Source: Paraspadella gotoi
Taxonomy: Eukaryota; Chaetognatha
Reading direction: 5' to 3'
DNA: 64,000 nt
Assembly (NCBI GenBank): GCA_051294375.1
Contig: JBJCIZ010000239.1
Span: 4,776,953-4,840,952 of the forward strand
Program-made: the position numbers and the translations under genes
The notes under the pieces: model-generated
The model's database searches: none
Told to the model about the DNA's origin: nothing
What the model saw: only the letters and a program-made list of their open reading frames with translations
In this document: in pieces, positions 9,971 through 21,033 of the stretch
How positions within the stretch are numbered: position 1 is the first letter of the stretch
Layout: the number at the start of each line of letters is the position of its first letter

Positions 9971-10511
9971 CCAACAAAGAATTGAGGGAAAAGTTGACCA
10001 AAAATGGTGAGGACAGCTAAAGTTTTAGGTCAGATTGAGGGATACAGGAGAGAAAAGAAAATGAAAAGTTAAAGGGGAAAAGGCAACTCAGAAATTAAAG
10101 TTTAAAAATTTACATTGCATGTCTATATCAATGTGAATTAAATTTCGTTGTGAAAAATCAATATTTCTCTTATTAAACTCAACCAACGAAAAAAAAGAAA
10201 AACAACAAATATAAACATAAAAATAAACAAAAACTTAATTAAGGAATTAAGGAATTAAGAAAGTAAAAAAGGGTCATAATGTTTTGATATCAATATTTCT
10301 ATATATATATATATTATATATATTTCTGATATTGAAGAATAAAAATTGTGTTTAATTATTTTTCATACATGGGTCTCTTCTTTCCGCTTTTTCTGGTAAC
10401 AAAACTTTTTTTACTGCACTCTCTCTCTCTCTTTCTGTCATTCTCTCTCTCTCTCTCTCTCTCCTCTCATACGGTCAATCACTCTACTATCTCTCCATTT
10501 CTCACACTGCC

Positions 10512-10756
10512 GTGTACATGCAGATCCACTTTCCAAATCAAATCTCAAGGGCTTTCGGAAGGGGAATCCCAAACTGGGCAGTTGGGCCTTTTCTGGGACA
10601 ATTACACCCCCACCGAAATCCTAGTAAACCTTCGTAATCTTTTGGACCTCCTCGTCAGATCCCTCATGGACCTCGTTTCTCTCAACATTATGCCCCTCCT
10701 CCCATTTTACATTAACACCAGATTTTTCTCTTTAACGGATAAAATCTTCTTCTCTT
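10512..10756 (-). repeat. Dispersed repeat family 4, right palindrome copy
   Basis: Exact mirror of 9057-9300. Lies within the long plus-strand open frame 10348-11037, which is therefore repeat-derived and not an independent gene. Confidence 0.5.
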
Positions 10757-10791
10757 TCTCATGGGTAATCAGCGAACCCATCAAACTTCAG

Positions 10792-11157
10792 TTAAGTCCA
10801 GCCCCATGCCGAATCTCTCATCAGCGCAGGTGTTCTTTGCCAGCGGACCCGGTGAGTAACTCTGCTCCCGCGCGGCTCGTGTCTCTCTCCGTTCACGTGT
10901 CCAGAGCGGCTTCTCCCTGCCTTCGACTTACTTGTACCGCGTTCGGTCTTCTTGACTCCCCTCTTTCCTCTTCCTTCCTGCCTATCGTCCGCGGATCGCG
11001 CGGCGCAAAGTCGATCCGATCGGAGCTGCAGCGGTGAACTTAACTCTTTTCTCTCTCTGCTTACCCTCGTCACCAGGCCGAGGTATTCTCTCGGTCTGAG
11101 CGATCGATCATGGGTTCGCGGCGGACCCGTGATCCCCTCTTTTAAAGAGATAAGGCC
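10792..11157. other. GC/CpG-rich patch in palindrome core (right)
   Basis: Mirror of the 8655-9020 patch. On this strand an in-frame ATGCCGAATCTCTCATCAGC precedes CGGACCCGGTGAGTAACT, a good donor match. Upstream, CATCAGCGCAG resembles a weak acceptor. A tiny exon is conceivable but unsupported by any recognised peptide. Confidence 0.4.
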
Positions 11158-11879
11158 TTTTTGAAAAATATTAACAGTTATTGTAGGGTCCATTTCACGA
11201 TGTCAAAAAAAAAAAGAAAGACAAAAAACAAAAGAAAGACAAGAAAAACGAAAGAGAAACGAAAGAAAGAAAAAAGAAGGAAAAAAATATTAAAAAATTT
11301 AGCAACATTTTTTTTAAAGTATTAAGATTTAGCTTGAAAATAATAATATCAATAAAAAAGTTTATACATCTAACAATAATGATTAATATGCTGAAAAACA
11401 ATTTGAAAATTGATAAAAGATAAAAATGACCGTAAATGAGATGGATAATACTATTATTTGCAATTTCTGTTATCGTGAAGGACGATAATGAAGAGTAAAG
11501 AGTAAAAAATTTTAAGATCAAAGTAGAATCAAATTTTGAGGCTGTGGCAAGCAATGAATATTTTGTAAATATGTTTTTTTTTATTTTTAATTTTCGCATA
11601 GCCCCATATTTATACATAGTAAATGTCAAAAAATTTTAAAATATTTTTTTTTTATTTTTGAAGCAGATAAAATTTCTCCACCATTTAATTTAAATTTAGA
11701 ATTGATTGACTTAATATCATATTTTCAAAAAAGTCTCGCAGTTTTTTTAAGTTTGCCATTTGTCTCAGAAAGCTTCCTTAGTTGCCTACGTTTTGAGAGG
11801 TCCGCCTTAGGCTTATACCAGGGGAGTGGAGCAAAGTTGTGAAAAACAAAAGCCCGTGCAAGACATTTTTCTGAAATCC

Positions 11880-11954
11880 TAATAGTACTACTACTACTAA
11901 CTACTACTACTACTACTACTACTGAGCTACTACTACTACTACTGCTATTGTACT
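11880..11954. repeat. (ACT)n array, mirror of the (AGT)n array
   Basis: Same interruptions as at 7858-7932, in reverse complement. Confidence 0.9.
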
Positions 11955-12796
11955 ACTACTTTTAATTAATTACATTAAATATCTGACATTATCAATTTTC
12001 ACTTCATTCTTCTCGGACCCAAATGAGGTCTTTGAATTTTGAGCATCCAAACTTGATTTCTTACCTTTTAATATTTCACGAAATTCACAAATCAATTAAA
12101 AACCTTAGGTCAATTTAAAAAAAAAAACATAGTATGCAAATGTAGCCTATTGTCAGCTGTCTACAAAGTTGGTATAGAGCTCATATTTTTTTTGAAATAT
12201 TCCTAGTTACTTTTTAACTTCTCAAAATAAAATAAAAAGATTCTTTTTTACAAATGTCACTGAAATTTTGTATTTTTGAAAACGGCCTTTTCTCTAATTT
12301 AAGATGATAATTTGTTGTAATTGGATTCAGCTTGGAAATTTCTTTATTTTCTTGTTGTTTTTGCTGGTTAATTATTTCAAGAAGCCTTATTTTTTTCTCA
12401 AATTCATTATTTATTTTTTTGGCTTATAAGAAAAAAAATTTGTTGATTACTGCTCTAATCCCTAAAAGAGAATGTCGTTATTAAAAGTTGGTGTGGTTTT
12501 TCTTTGATTACCGATGAGAGTGCATAAAAATAAATTTAACTAAAAATCCTTATCACAAAATTAGTTATTTAAAAAAATTATTCCAAGTTTAAATTATAAA
12601 TAAATTTGATGAGAAAATTAAAAACAGAAATAATAATTAAAAGAAAAAAAACAAAGAATAGAAAGAGAGAGAGACGGCAAGAGCAAGTAGAGAGAAAGAG
12701 AAAAGAGAGAGAGAGAGGAGAGGATATCCCGGCCCCGATCCGTCTCCGACTCGACCGGAAGAAGGCCCCGACCTCACCATCGAGAGAACGAGAAAA

Positions 12797-12896
12797 ATGC
12801 TGCGCCCGATCCGAGCGGAAGAAGGCCCGGAAGGAGAAGTGAGTCGGGTCGGCAACCCGCGCGCCGCTGCTCCGGTGGACGGCTGCGTTGGAGAGC
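12797..12896 (+). CDS. Possible first exon (right-arm copy), unknown protein
   Basis: ATG in context AGAAAAATGC starts a 33-codon frame of ordinary amino-acid mix with Arg, Glu, Gly, Pro and a final VDGCVGE. It runs into GCGTGAGTATGATGAC, a strong 5' splice-site match at 12897. The preceding 75 bp (CCCCGATCCGTCTCCGACTC and so on) are CpG-rich, compatible with a 5' untranslated region or promoter. Immediately downstream is a (TC)n tract, which would be intronic. No family recognised. The reading frame is short enough to occur by chance in GC-rich DNA. Transcript evidence would decide. Confidence 0.27.
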
Positions 12897-12909
12897 GTGA
12901 GTATGATGA

Positions 12910-12951
<42 letters not shown>

Positions 12952-13083
12952 ACAACAAAAGAGAAGAGTTATCGGTTTATGGTGTCGAGAGGTCACGGGG
13001 TTCGTCCCTTTATTGGGCGGACAAATGTCGGTATAACCGACGGGGGGACGTACAAATATGTGGAGAGATTCTCCAGCGGTCTT

Positions 13084-13122
<39 letters not shown>

Positions 13123-13324
13123 CTGAGAAAATTTCCAGGCAGTGGGAAAAACGACAAAAAGTTGTTTTCTATTATTCTCTTCTTTGTTTCCTTTTTTTTT
13201 CTCATTTTTTGTGATTTATATCTAAAATAAAGTTTTGAAGAGAGATTTAACGATTTTTATTTCATAATATATTAGATAATACAGTGATTTTTATCACAAC
13301 TTTATGACATCATCTCTTCGGCTT

Positions 13325-13530
13325 TTTTTTCCCAAAGCGCTTCATTTCTTCTATCCTTAAATTTAATTTTAACTTCAATATTTAGCTTCAATCTGTTACC
13401 AAACGTATAACTTTCATCCCTGACTCTAATTCTTAATCACTAACCTAATTCCTTAAAACTAATCTAAAACATAATCTTTAAACAAAAAACTTAATTTAGA
13501 TTGGGCGTTTGGTTTTCATTCTCTCATGTA
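13325..13530 (-). mobile_element. Telomere-like MITE-type element, copy 3 (mirror of copy 2)
   Basis: Reverse complement of 6271-6478, with GCGCTTCATTTC at the left and CCTAATTCCTTAAAACTAAT in the interior. Not an independent insertion, because it belongs to the palindrome. Confidence 0.5.
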
Positions 13531-13579
13531 TTTCTAATATCGTTTTTGAGTTTTTCTATCTTTTTACTACCTTTTTTAC

Positions 13580-14186
13580 ATTGCTTTTACATTGCTTTTA
13601 CATTGTTTTTTCTTTCATTCACCTTTAACACTTTCTTTTTTTCTTTTTTTCTTTTCTTTTCTTGTTTCTCCTTAAACTTTCCCTTTTTTCCCGCTTGAAA
13701 ACACTTGTTTTTCCCTCCTCATTTTTTTCCCGCAGTTTTCTTTCCTTCTTGTCTTTCTTTTTCTTTCTTTCTTTCTTTCCTTCTTGTCTTTCTTTTGCTT
13801 TATATTTTTGTTTCTATCTTTCTTTCCTTCCTCGTTTTTTCCCCATTTCTTTCTTTCAGAAGAGAAACTTTTTTCTTTTCTCTTGAAGTTTTATTTTTTT
13901 ATAAGATCTTCCTTCTCCTCTTCCTCTTCCATCTCCTCTTCCTGTTCCTCTTCGACTTCCTCTTCCAATTCTTCTTCCTTCCCCTCTTACTTTCCCTCTT
14001 TCTCTTCCACTTCCACTTCCTCTTCCAATTCTTCTTCCAATTCCTCTTCCTTCTCCTCTTTTTCTTTCTTTTCCTCTTCCTTTTCCTTTTGCTCACTCTT
14101 CCACGCTTCTAGATCTGAAAAAAACAAACAAAAATAAGAAACGAGGAGGAAAGAAAGAGAGAGAGCGAGAGAGAGAAAGAAAAAAA

Positions 14187-14226
<40 letters not shown>

Positions 14227-14228
14227 AA

Positions 14229-14260
<32 letters not shown>

Positions 14261-14341
14261 AAAAGAGAGAAGAGAAGAGAAAGAGTGAGATTGAGAAAAA
14301 AGAGAATAATAAAGAATAAAGAGAATAAAGAGAGAAATAGA

Positions 14342-14403
<62 letters not shown>

Positions 14404-14410
14404 GGAGAGA
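13580..14410. repeat. Pyrimidine tract, (GAAA)n and (GA)n
   Basis: 13640-14100 is nearly all C/T (TTTCTTTC, CTTCCTCTTCC units). 14157-14275 is GAAA tetramer and 14348-14401 a pure GA run. Mirrors 5350-6050, with different array lengths. Confidence 0.9.
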
Positions 14411-15128
14411 AGAGAGTGAATAGATAAGAGAGAAACAGAGAGAAAGACCCCTCTGGGTGGAAAGCATTTCGATGTCGGCGAAGATAACGAAAAAAACGTT
14501 AACGATTTTGTGCCCAAATTACGAAGCAGGAAAATTGCGTCGTTAAGAATCGTCGACGGTCTTTACTACTTGGTAACGGTTGTTATTACTTGGTAATAAT
14601 GGTCGTTACTCGTTACTAAACGGGGTAACTGTAGTTTGCTTCGGAAAAAACGGTAGACCAATATTTGAGAAAAATAAAATTATGTCAGGTTTATTGTACA
14701 ATGTACATATATTGCCAGAATGCATGTGAGAGGTTCGCTTAAAAATTTTTTTTTTTATTACAAAAATTTTAAAAAAATTACTGACATACAGACCGACTGA
14801 CCGACAACGCGACGCCAATAAAATTGCGTCCGTGTCGCGTTTTATTTAGCGATCTCTGGTAACCATGGCAACCGACGACCATCGAAAAAAAACCGGGCGA
14901 GTGAGATTTCAGACTCTGGAATTGTTGAGCGACACAGAAAAAACAAAACAAAACAAAAAAAAACCAACAAACAGAGAACGAACGGATCGTTGGGAAACAG
15001 AGAAGAATATAAGTAAAACATGAGATTAAAGAGAAAATAAAAAAAACAAAGTAGACTAAAAATAGAAGAAATTGTATAATTGGATATTTGTATTATATTG
15101 TTTTGCATAATTGTATAATTATATATAT

Positions 15129-15351
15129 GTGTGGATAAGGCGCTACGTGGGCAGAAGATGACAGTCCATAACTTCTAAAAACCCCTCTAGCAGCCATGGA
15201 ACGGGTCCATGGGCTTAGAACCAGGCTTGAGGGTTTGCCATGCCCCCAAGTCGGCTTACGGCCGTCCTCACGCTTCCCGCAGGGTAGGTACCTGGTTGGG
15301 ATTGAACCCGGTACCTAGTGGTCATGAGCTGATGGCTTTACTCAATGAGGG
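15129..15351 (-). mobile_element. tRNA-derived SINE, copy B (mirror of A)
   Basis: Read on the minus strand: A-box-like CTCATTGAGTAAAGCCATCA, B-box GGGTTCAATCCC (complement at 15298-15309) and the same body and 3' end. Belongs to the palindrome, so copies A and B represent one insertion. Confidence 0.75.
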
Positions 15352-15689
15352 AAAAAAAATCGTTTTTTTAATTGACTGGAAACCTCATAATGAAATTACA
15401 TTCAATACAAAAAAAAACTAAAGTCTTAATAGGCCTTGGGACTTTATTTTCAGTCTCATGAGTCACTTTAATCTGATTGGCCAGGGACTTAGTTTAGATC
15501 TGATTGGTTAAACACTTACTTTGGGTCCGAGTCGTCAGCTTGAGAACGTTGTGGTTGTTGACGTTGTTGTTATTGTTTAGAATGTGTTTTTTTTCAGACG
15601 CCGTCTGTTAAATAAAATAAAATGGAGATAGTGTATCAAAAATGTGCTTTAAAAATTTTCGGGGAAAATGAATTTATTCAACTATTCAT

Positions 15690-15765
15690 TTATTGATTTA
15701 TTTATTTATTCATTCATTCATTCATTCATTCAATTCATTTCCCAATTTCCATTCAATTCATATCC

Positions 15766-15803
<38 letters not shown>

Positions 15804-16005
15804 TTTAATTTATTATTTATTTATTATTTATTTTATTTATTTAATTTATTTTTATTTATTTATTTTTTATTTTTTTATTTATTTTATTTAATTTATTTAT
15901 TTATTTTTATTTATAATGTTATTTATTTTATTTATTTATTTATTTATTTATTTTTTATTTATTTATTATTATTCATTCATTCATTCATTCACTTATTTAT
16001 TCATT
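15690..16005. repeat. (ATTC)n and (TTTA)n array at outer palindrome edge
   Basis: ATTC tetramers at 15706-15735, TTTA tetramers with TTTTA variants at about 15773-15972, then ATTC again. Unique sequence with no mate in the left arm starts after about 16005. Confidence 0.9.
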
Positions 16006-16436
16006 TCTTACATTCCGTCTTTAAATCTAACAAACATTATGAAACTATGCTATGCTATGGGACTAGGCTCCTTAATCAAATAATGATAATTGTAAGAGAA
16101 TTTGAAAAAAAATTTGGATTTTTTATGTCAAGTTAAAGTGACGCAGTTTATGGCCTACATTATTGCAATAAACTTGAGAAAGAAGAGAAAAATAAAAAAA
16201 AAACAAAAAAAACCAATAAAAACCACAGACAACAAATCNNNNNNNNNNNNNNNNNNNNNNNNNNNNNNNNNNNNNNNNNNNNNNNNNNNNNNNNNNNNNN
16301 NNNNNNNNNNNNNNNNNNNNNNNNNNNNNNNNNNNNNNNNNNNNNNNNNNNNNNNNNNNNNNNNNNNNNNNNNNNNNNNNNNNNNNNNNNNNNNNNNNNN
16401 NNNNNNNNNNNNNNNNNNNNNNNNNNNNNNNNNNNN

Positions 16437-16640
16437 TTTGGGAAAAAAAAAAGTTGCATGTGAAAAGCGACGAACTAGAAAGAAAAAGAAAAAGAAAGAA
16501 AAAAAAAGAAAAAGGAAGGCACGGCCTCAGAAGAGGCGCTACGAAAATATAAAAAGGTAGAGAGAAAAAAGGGGAAGGAAGCGATAAAGAAAAAAAAAAG
16601 AAAGTTACTGGTTAAGAAGAAAATGTAAGAAATGAAAAAT
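16437..16640. repeat. Purine-rich (AAAGAA)n DNA beside a gap
   Basis: Follows a gap of about 198 N and is dominated by AAAGAAAAAG. No gene signal. Confidence 0.7.
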
Positions 16641-16820
16641 CACCTTCCTTCCCCGAGTTGTTGTTGTTGTTGTTTTCGTAGTTGATGATAGTCTTATTGA
16701 TATAATTTATTATTAATGTTTAGAGAAAACAATTTTTTATTTGTTACAAACCACCATTTTTGTAGCGTTAATAATGTTAAGATTATTATAGTTCTTATCT
16801 AGTAAATTTAACTAAATATG

Positions 16821-17076
16821 TATGGATAAGGCGCTAAGTAGGCAGAAGATGACTATCTGTAACTTATTTAACCCCTTCAAGCAACCATGGAACGGGTCCC
16901 TGGGTTTGGAACAAGGTTTGAGGTTTTGCCACTCTCCCAAGGCGGCTTACGGCCGTGCTCACGCTTCCCGCAGGGTAGGTACCGGGTTGGTATTGAACCC
17001 AGTACTTAGTAGTCAGGAGCTGATGGATTTACTCTATGAGCCACCGGGTCAGGACTAAAAGTGTCATGCTTATAGT
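16821..17076 (-). mobile_element. tRNA-derived SINE, copy C (most complete 5' end)
   Basis: On the minus strand it starts with a leader TATAAGCATGACACTTTTAG (complement at about 17056-17076), then TGACCCGGTGGCTCATAGAG, a good A box. It continues with GTACTGGGTTCAATACC (B box), GCGGGAAGCGTGAGCACG, and the 3' motif CGCCTTATCCATAC. The leader recurs next to copy F at 58.5 kb, so it is part of the family. Confidence 0.75.
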
Positions 17077-17199
17077 AGCCATAGCCGATGAAATTTAAAT
17101 GCTAATGTAAACAGCGTTAAAATAATCTACCATGAGCATAGATTATAGTATTAAAATATTTTTTTTCAAAAATTCTTTTTTCTAAGGGCACTAGCCAAA

Positions 17200-17545
17200 T
17201 TAAATTTATTTTATTACTATATAAAGAAAAACATGAAATCTTAAAGTTTTTTTGGTGGATTCTGATAGAGCATAAAAAGTTAAACGAGAAATATAATTAC
17301 AGCTTTTAAAAAATTCTTACGTTTTCTCAGTAAAAATATTAAAAAAACTGATAATTTCATCAAAAGATGATAATGATAACAATTTTTTACTGTTTTTCTT
17401 TTTTTTAACCTACTTATGATAAAAATATTTAAAAAAGAATTATACTTGGTACAGACAACTTTTTATGAGCTATCTGAATCTGGTCTTAAAATTTACATTT
17501 TCTAAAAAAAAATTTTGGCCTTTCCTAACTAAAAATAAATACTTA
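17200..17545 (+). repeat. Dispersed repeat family 5, copy 1
   Basis: Shares with 58985-59310 and 59946-60140 the motifs ATTACTATATAAA, GATTCTGATAGAGC, GATGATAATGATAA, TTTTTCTTTTTTTTAACC, a TTATGATAAAAAT-like stretch and a GAGCTAT/GAGGAATC-like end. AT-rich with no conserved open frame. Probably a non-coding dispersed repeat. Confidence 0.5.
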
Positions 17546-17649
17546 AAAAAATTATATATTATCGTTTGAGCTTGTACTCACTCTAAATTTTTGACTCACC
17601 CCATTGAGTGGGGCTACCTCTACTTATAGGCCGGATGAACTTAGTCGTT

Positions 17650-17820
17650 TTCATCATCGTCTTCGGCGTCATCATCATCGTGGTCGTCGTCGTTCGGCAT
17701 CGTTATAAACATCATCCCTGTTAACTTCGTCGTCGTCGTTTTCGTCGTCCTCGTTAATGTATTTGTATTCGTTATCGTCATCGTCGTTTTCGTCGTCGTC
17801 GTCGTCGTCGTCTTCGAAAT
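17650..17820. repeat. GTC/ATC triplet array
   Basis: Imperfect TCGTCG/TCATCG triplets that read as poly-Asp on the minus strand. No start context or flanking coding sequence. Confidence 0.85.
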
Positions 17821-18114
17821 ACTTTCTCACTTCTATAAATGCGAACAATAATTTTTTTTTCTTTTCTCCGACGTAAATAAAAAAACGCGGGAGAAGTTGT
17901 AAATAAAACAAAAGACGTAAAACTTCTTTTTTTCTCTTCTTAAGGGGAGAGAAATAAAAAAAAAAGTAAAGTTGTAGATCAAAAAAACGCGAATTCGTTT
18001 CGCTCGATTCGAAGCCTGTTTTTATTTTTTTAAGGGGAGAGGGAGAGAGAAGCTGGGAAAATTTTTTTTTTTCTGAATTAGGGGTAATAAAGATAAAATG
18101 CAGCCGAATGAAAA

Positions 18115-18123
18115 AAGAGGAAT

Positions 18124-18154
<31 letters not shown>

Positions 18155-18530
18155 TGAGAGAGAGAGAGAGAGTGGGATATATTGATATAGTTATATGTAC
18201 ATGAACAAAGTGTTTTAAATTTTAAAAAATTTAAGTAGGAAATATAAAAAATAAAAATGAGATAAAGTTTTTAAAAAAAAATTATGAGAGGAGCAAAAAT
18301 AGATAAAGAGAAAAAAGCAAGGAGAAAAAAAAAGATAAGTGAAAAGAAAAGTGAAAAGAAAACGAAGAAAGGAAAAGAAGGGAGAAAAAAGATTCCTGAC
18401 AAACGAGGCTTTTAGTCAAATTCTGATAGAATTCAAACTCAAGGTAAAGCATAAGCGCATCAGAAAGAGAGAGAGAGAGAGAGTGAGAGAGAGAGAGAAG
18501 AGAGAGAGAGAGAACAGGGTCCCTGCGCAA
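18115..18530. repeat. GA runs and AAAG-rich purine DNA
   Basis: GA dinucleotide runs at 18124-18174 and 18466-18513, with an AAAGAAAAGTG purine stretch between. Nothing coding. Confidence 0.8.
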
Positions 18531-18534
18531 GACA

Positions 18535-18785
18535 GAGAGAGATGGATGACAAGAGTTGAGGTTCGGGAAAAGATTTTCGTAAAGAGAAAATCTTGGTTTA
18601 TGTAAATGGAGGGAGGCATAATGGAGAAACGAGTCCATGAGGGATCCTTGCGAGGTCCAAGATTCTGAGAGGTTTACTAGATGGTTGGGGGGGGTGTTAA
18701 TGTCCCAAAGGCTGCCCACTGCCCAGTTGGATTCCCTCGAAAGCCCTTGGACATTTGATTTGGGGAAAAGTGTCTCATTCACGAT
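18535..18785 (+). repeat. Dispersed repeat family 4, independent copy
   Basis: Matches 9057-9300 through GAGAAACGAGTCCATGAGGG, GAGGTTTACTAG, CACTGCCCAGTTGGATTCCC and AAAGCCCTTGGACATTTGAT. Indels relative to the palindrome copy break any shared reading frame. A (GA)n run lies just upstream, as it also does near the other copy. Confidence 0.5.
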
Positions 18786-19019
18786 ATGAATGTAGATTAG
18801 AGTATTACTAGAAAGTAAAACAGTTCTATACTATTTTTTAATCAATTGACCTCAAAACTAAAATTGTAATATTTAATCGTTATTAAGATATGAATTTTTC
18901 TAAAAAAAATATGCTTCTGTTGCCTTTTAGATCAGTTTACAATCATTATACTTTAGTTTATTTATCTATTCATTTATAATTTATTCTCTTATTCTTTACT
19001 TTTATTTACTCTCCTTATT

Positions 19020-19355
19020 CTTTCTACTTTTTCCTTCCCTCTGTTTTCTCATCATTTGCTTTTATTCTTTTTCCTTATTTCGTTTTCTTTCCTTTTTTCT
19101 TTTTTCCCCCCATTTTCTTTTTACCACTTTTATCTTTTTTCCTTCTTTTTCCTTTTTCTTTTTCCCTTCTTTTACTTTTTTCTTTTTTCTTTTTCCTTCA
19201 TTTTTTTTATTTGTCTCTTCTTTTTCCTTTTTCTTTTTCCCTTCTTTTACTTTTTTTATTTTTTTCCTTTTCCCTTCATTTTCCTTTTTCTTTTTCCCTT
19301 CTTGTACATTTTTTCTTCTTCCTTTTTCTTTTTTCCTTCTTTTCCATTTTTTTCT
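19020..19355. repeat. Pyrimidine minisatellite (CTTTTTCCCTTC type)
   Basis: C/T-only stretch built of TTTTTCTTTTTCCCTTCTTT variants with an irregular period near 24-30 bp. Hydrophobic Phe/Leu/Ser frames are repeat-driven. Confidence 0.8.
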
Positions 19356-19439
19356 CAATGTCCCCAGAAGAACAAAATAAGGAACGGGTGACTCCCAAGC
19401 GAAATTCCAGCGAAAGATGAAGGCCGGGAAAAGCGTCTG

Positions 19440-20005
19440 ATATGCGACCCTTTGTAGGGTCATCCGGGGTCATTTGAGGATCATACGGCCTCAAGGAAGG
19501 TATTTGGAGTGACATCCCGACCTAAAAAGGGTCATTAGAGGGTCATCTTGACTTATGAAGGATCATCAACACTCAAGGCAGATCATCAAAACCTTGGAAG
19601 GGTCGTTGAATGGTCATCCGTTCTTGAAAAGGGTCATTGGAGGGTCATTCGGACCTAAGAGGGTCATTGGGTCATCTGGATTTTAGAAGGGTCATTGGAG
19701 GGACATGAGGACCTATGAAGTGTCAATGGAAAGTCATGGGGACCAAGGAAGGGTAATTAGAGGGTCATCCAGGCTTAAGATGGGTCTTGAAGCGTCATTT
19801 GGATTTGAGAAGGGTCATTGGAGGGTCATCAAAACTTAAGGGAGGTCATTGGAGGGTCATCTGGATTTGAAAAGGGTCATTGGAGAGTCATTCGGACTTA
19901 AGAAGGATCATCTGGAGTTAAGGGAGGTCATTGAAGGGTCATCTGACCTAAGGAGGATCATTATAGAGTCACCCAAGGGTCAAACCTTGGGGTCGTTTTT
20001 TGGGG
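19440..20005 (+). repeat. About 31-bp minisatellite of GGGTCA half-sites
   Basis: Some 18 diverged units approximating GGGTCATTGGAGGGTCATCT then GGACTTAAGAA. Within a unit two GGGTCA hexamers lie in direct orientation with a 5-bp spacer (for example 19529-19545). RGGTCA is the known nuclear-receptor half-site and a 5-bp direct repeat (DR5) is the classical retinoic-acid-receptor arrangement. Whether this array binds anything is inference. It is followed by a pure (GA)n run. Confidence 0.85.
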
Positions 20006-20058
20006 TCATTCAGGTCGCGGTGAAACTCATCTCGGCGCGAAAAGGAAGAAATTTTGGA

Positions 20059-20061
<3 letters not shown>

Positions 20062-20123
<62 letters not shown>

Positions 20124-20135
20124 AGAGAGAGATAC
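20062..20135. repeat. (GA)n microsatellite
   Basis: About 29 uninterrupted GA units at 20062-20120, then GACACAGAGAGAGA. Confidence 0.95.
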
Positions 20136-20589
20136 TGTGTTGCAAAGATGGATAAAAATATCAAAATGCATATATATAGATATATAGAAAAATAAAGATT
20201 TTAAAATTATAAAGTTAATAAATGACTTCCTAACAAGAATGATTTATGTTATCTATACTAGAAACATCGAACCAGAAATTTATGTAACTTTTGCTGAATA
20301 GATGATACCTGTATATCCAGAAGACAACACTAACCTCTCACATTACCTGATATGTCTAAAAAAAAATGTTCTTTTAAAATATGATAAAACGAGTAATTTC
20401 GCAAATTTCATTAAAACGAGAGCATCTTCACCAATTTAAAGAAATAATATTTTTTATTGCTTTCAATACTTCGCCTGGCGCAATCTTTCATCTGAATTTC
20501 GTTTTCCAAGAAAATTTTAAAAATCTTTTCTCATCTTTTTTTTTCCATTTCTTTTTCTATTGAATACGAGATAAACTTTGAGCTTCTTA

Positions 20590-20607
20590 TCAAACTCTCT
20601 CTCTCTC

Positions 20608-20638
<31 letters not shown>

Positions 20639-20787
20639 CCTCTCTCTTCCTCTCCTCTCTCTCTCTCTCACATCTCTCTCTCTCTCTTCCCTGTCTCAAA
20701 AACATTCCCATTCTTACCGTCGATTCATCCCCGGCGCGACTTTATAATGACGTACGATGACTTTTGTTATCATCTCCCGAAAGGAGA

Positions 20788-20840
<53 letters not shown>

Positions 20841-20989
20841 TTCCCTCCCTAACGGAGCTCGGGAGCTCCTTACAATCCCATTTTCGTGGCGCTTCGGTTC
20901 TTACCCATTCAACACCTTTTCCTTTAAAGAGAATAAATAGAGAGAGAAAGAAAGAAAAAGAAGTAAGAAAAAACGATAATAAGAGAGAA

Positions 20990-21033
<44 letters not shown>

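Larger units (their letters stand above)
9973..15985. repeat. Right arm of the 12-kb palindrome
   Basis: Reverse complement of 3765-9887, slightly shorter (about 110 bp less between matching anchors). Differences outside the identical core include one-base changes in homopolymers (for example GACTTGGGG against GACTTGGGGG in the SINE), microsatellite lengths, and a more diverged stretch at 10330-10460 against 9351-9525. Confidence 0.95.
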
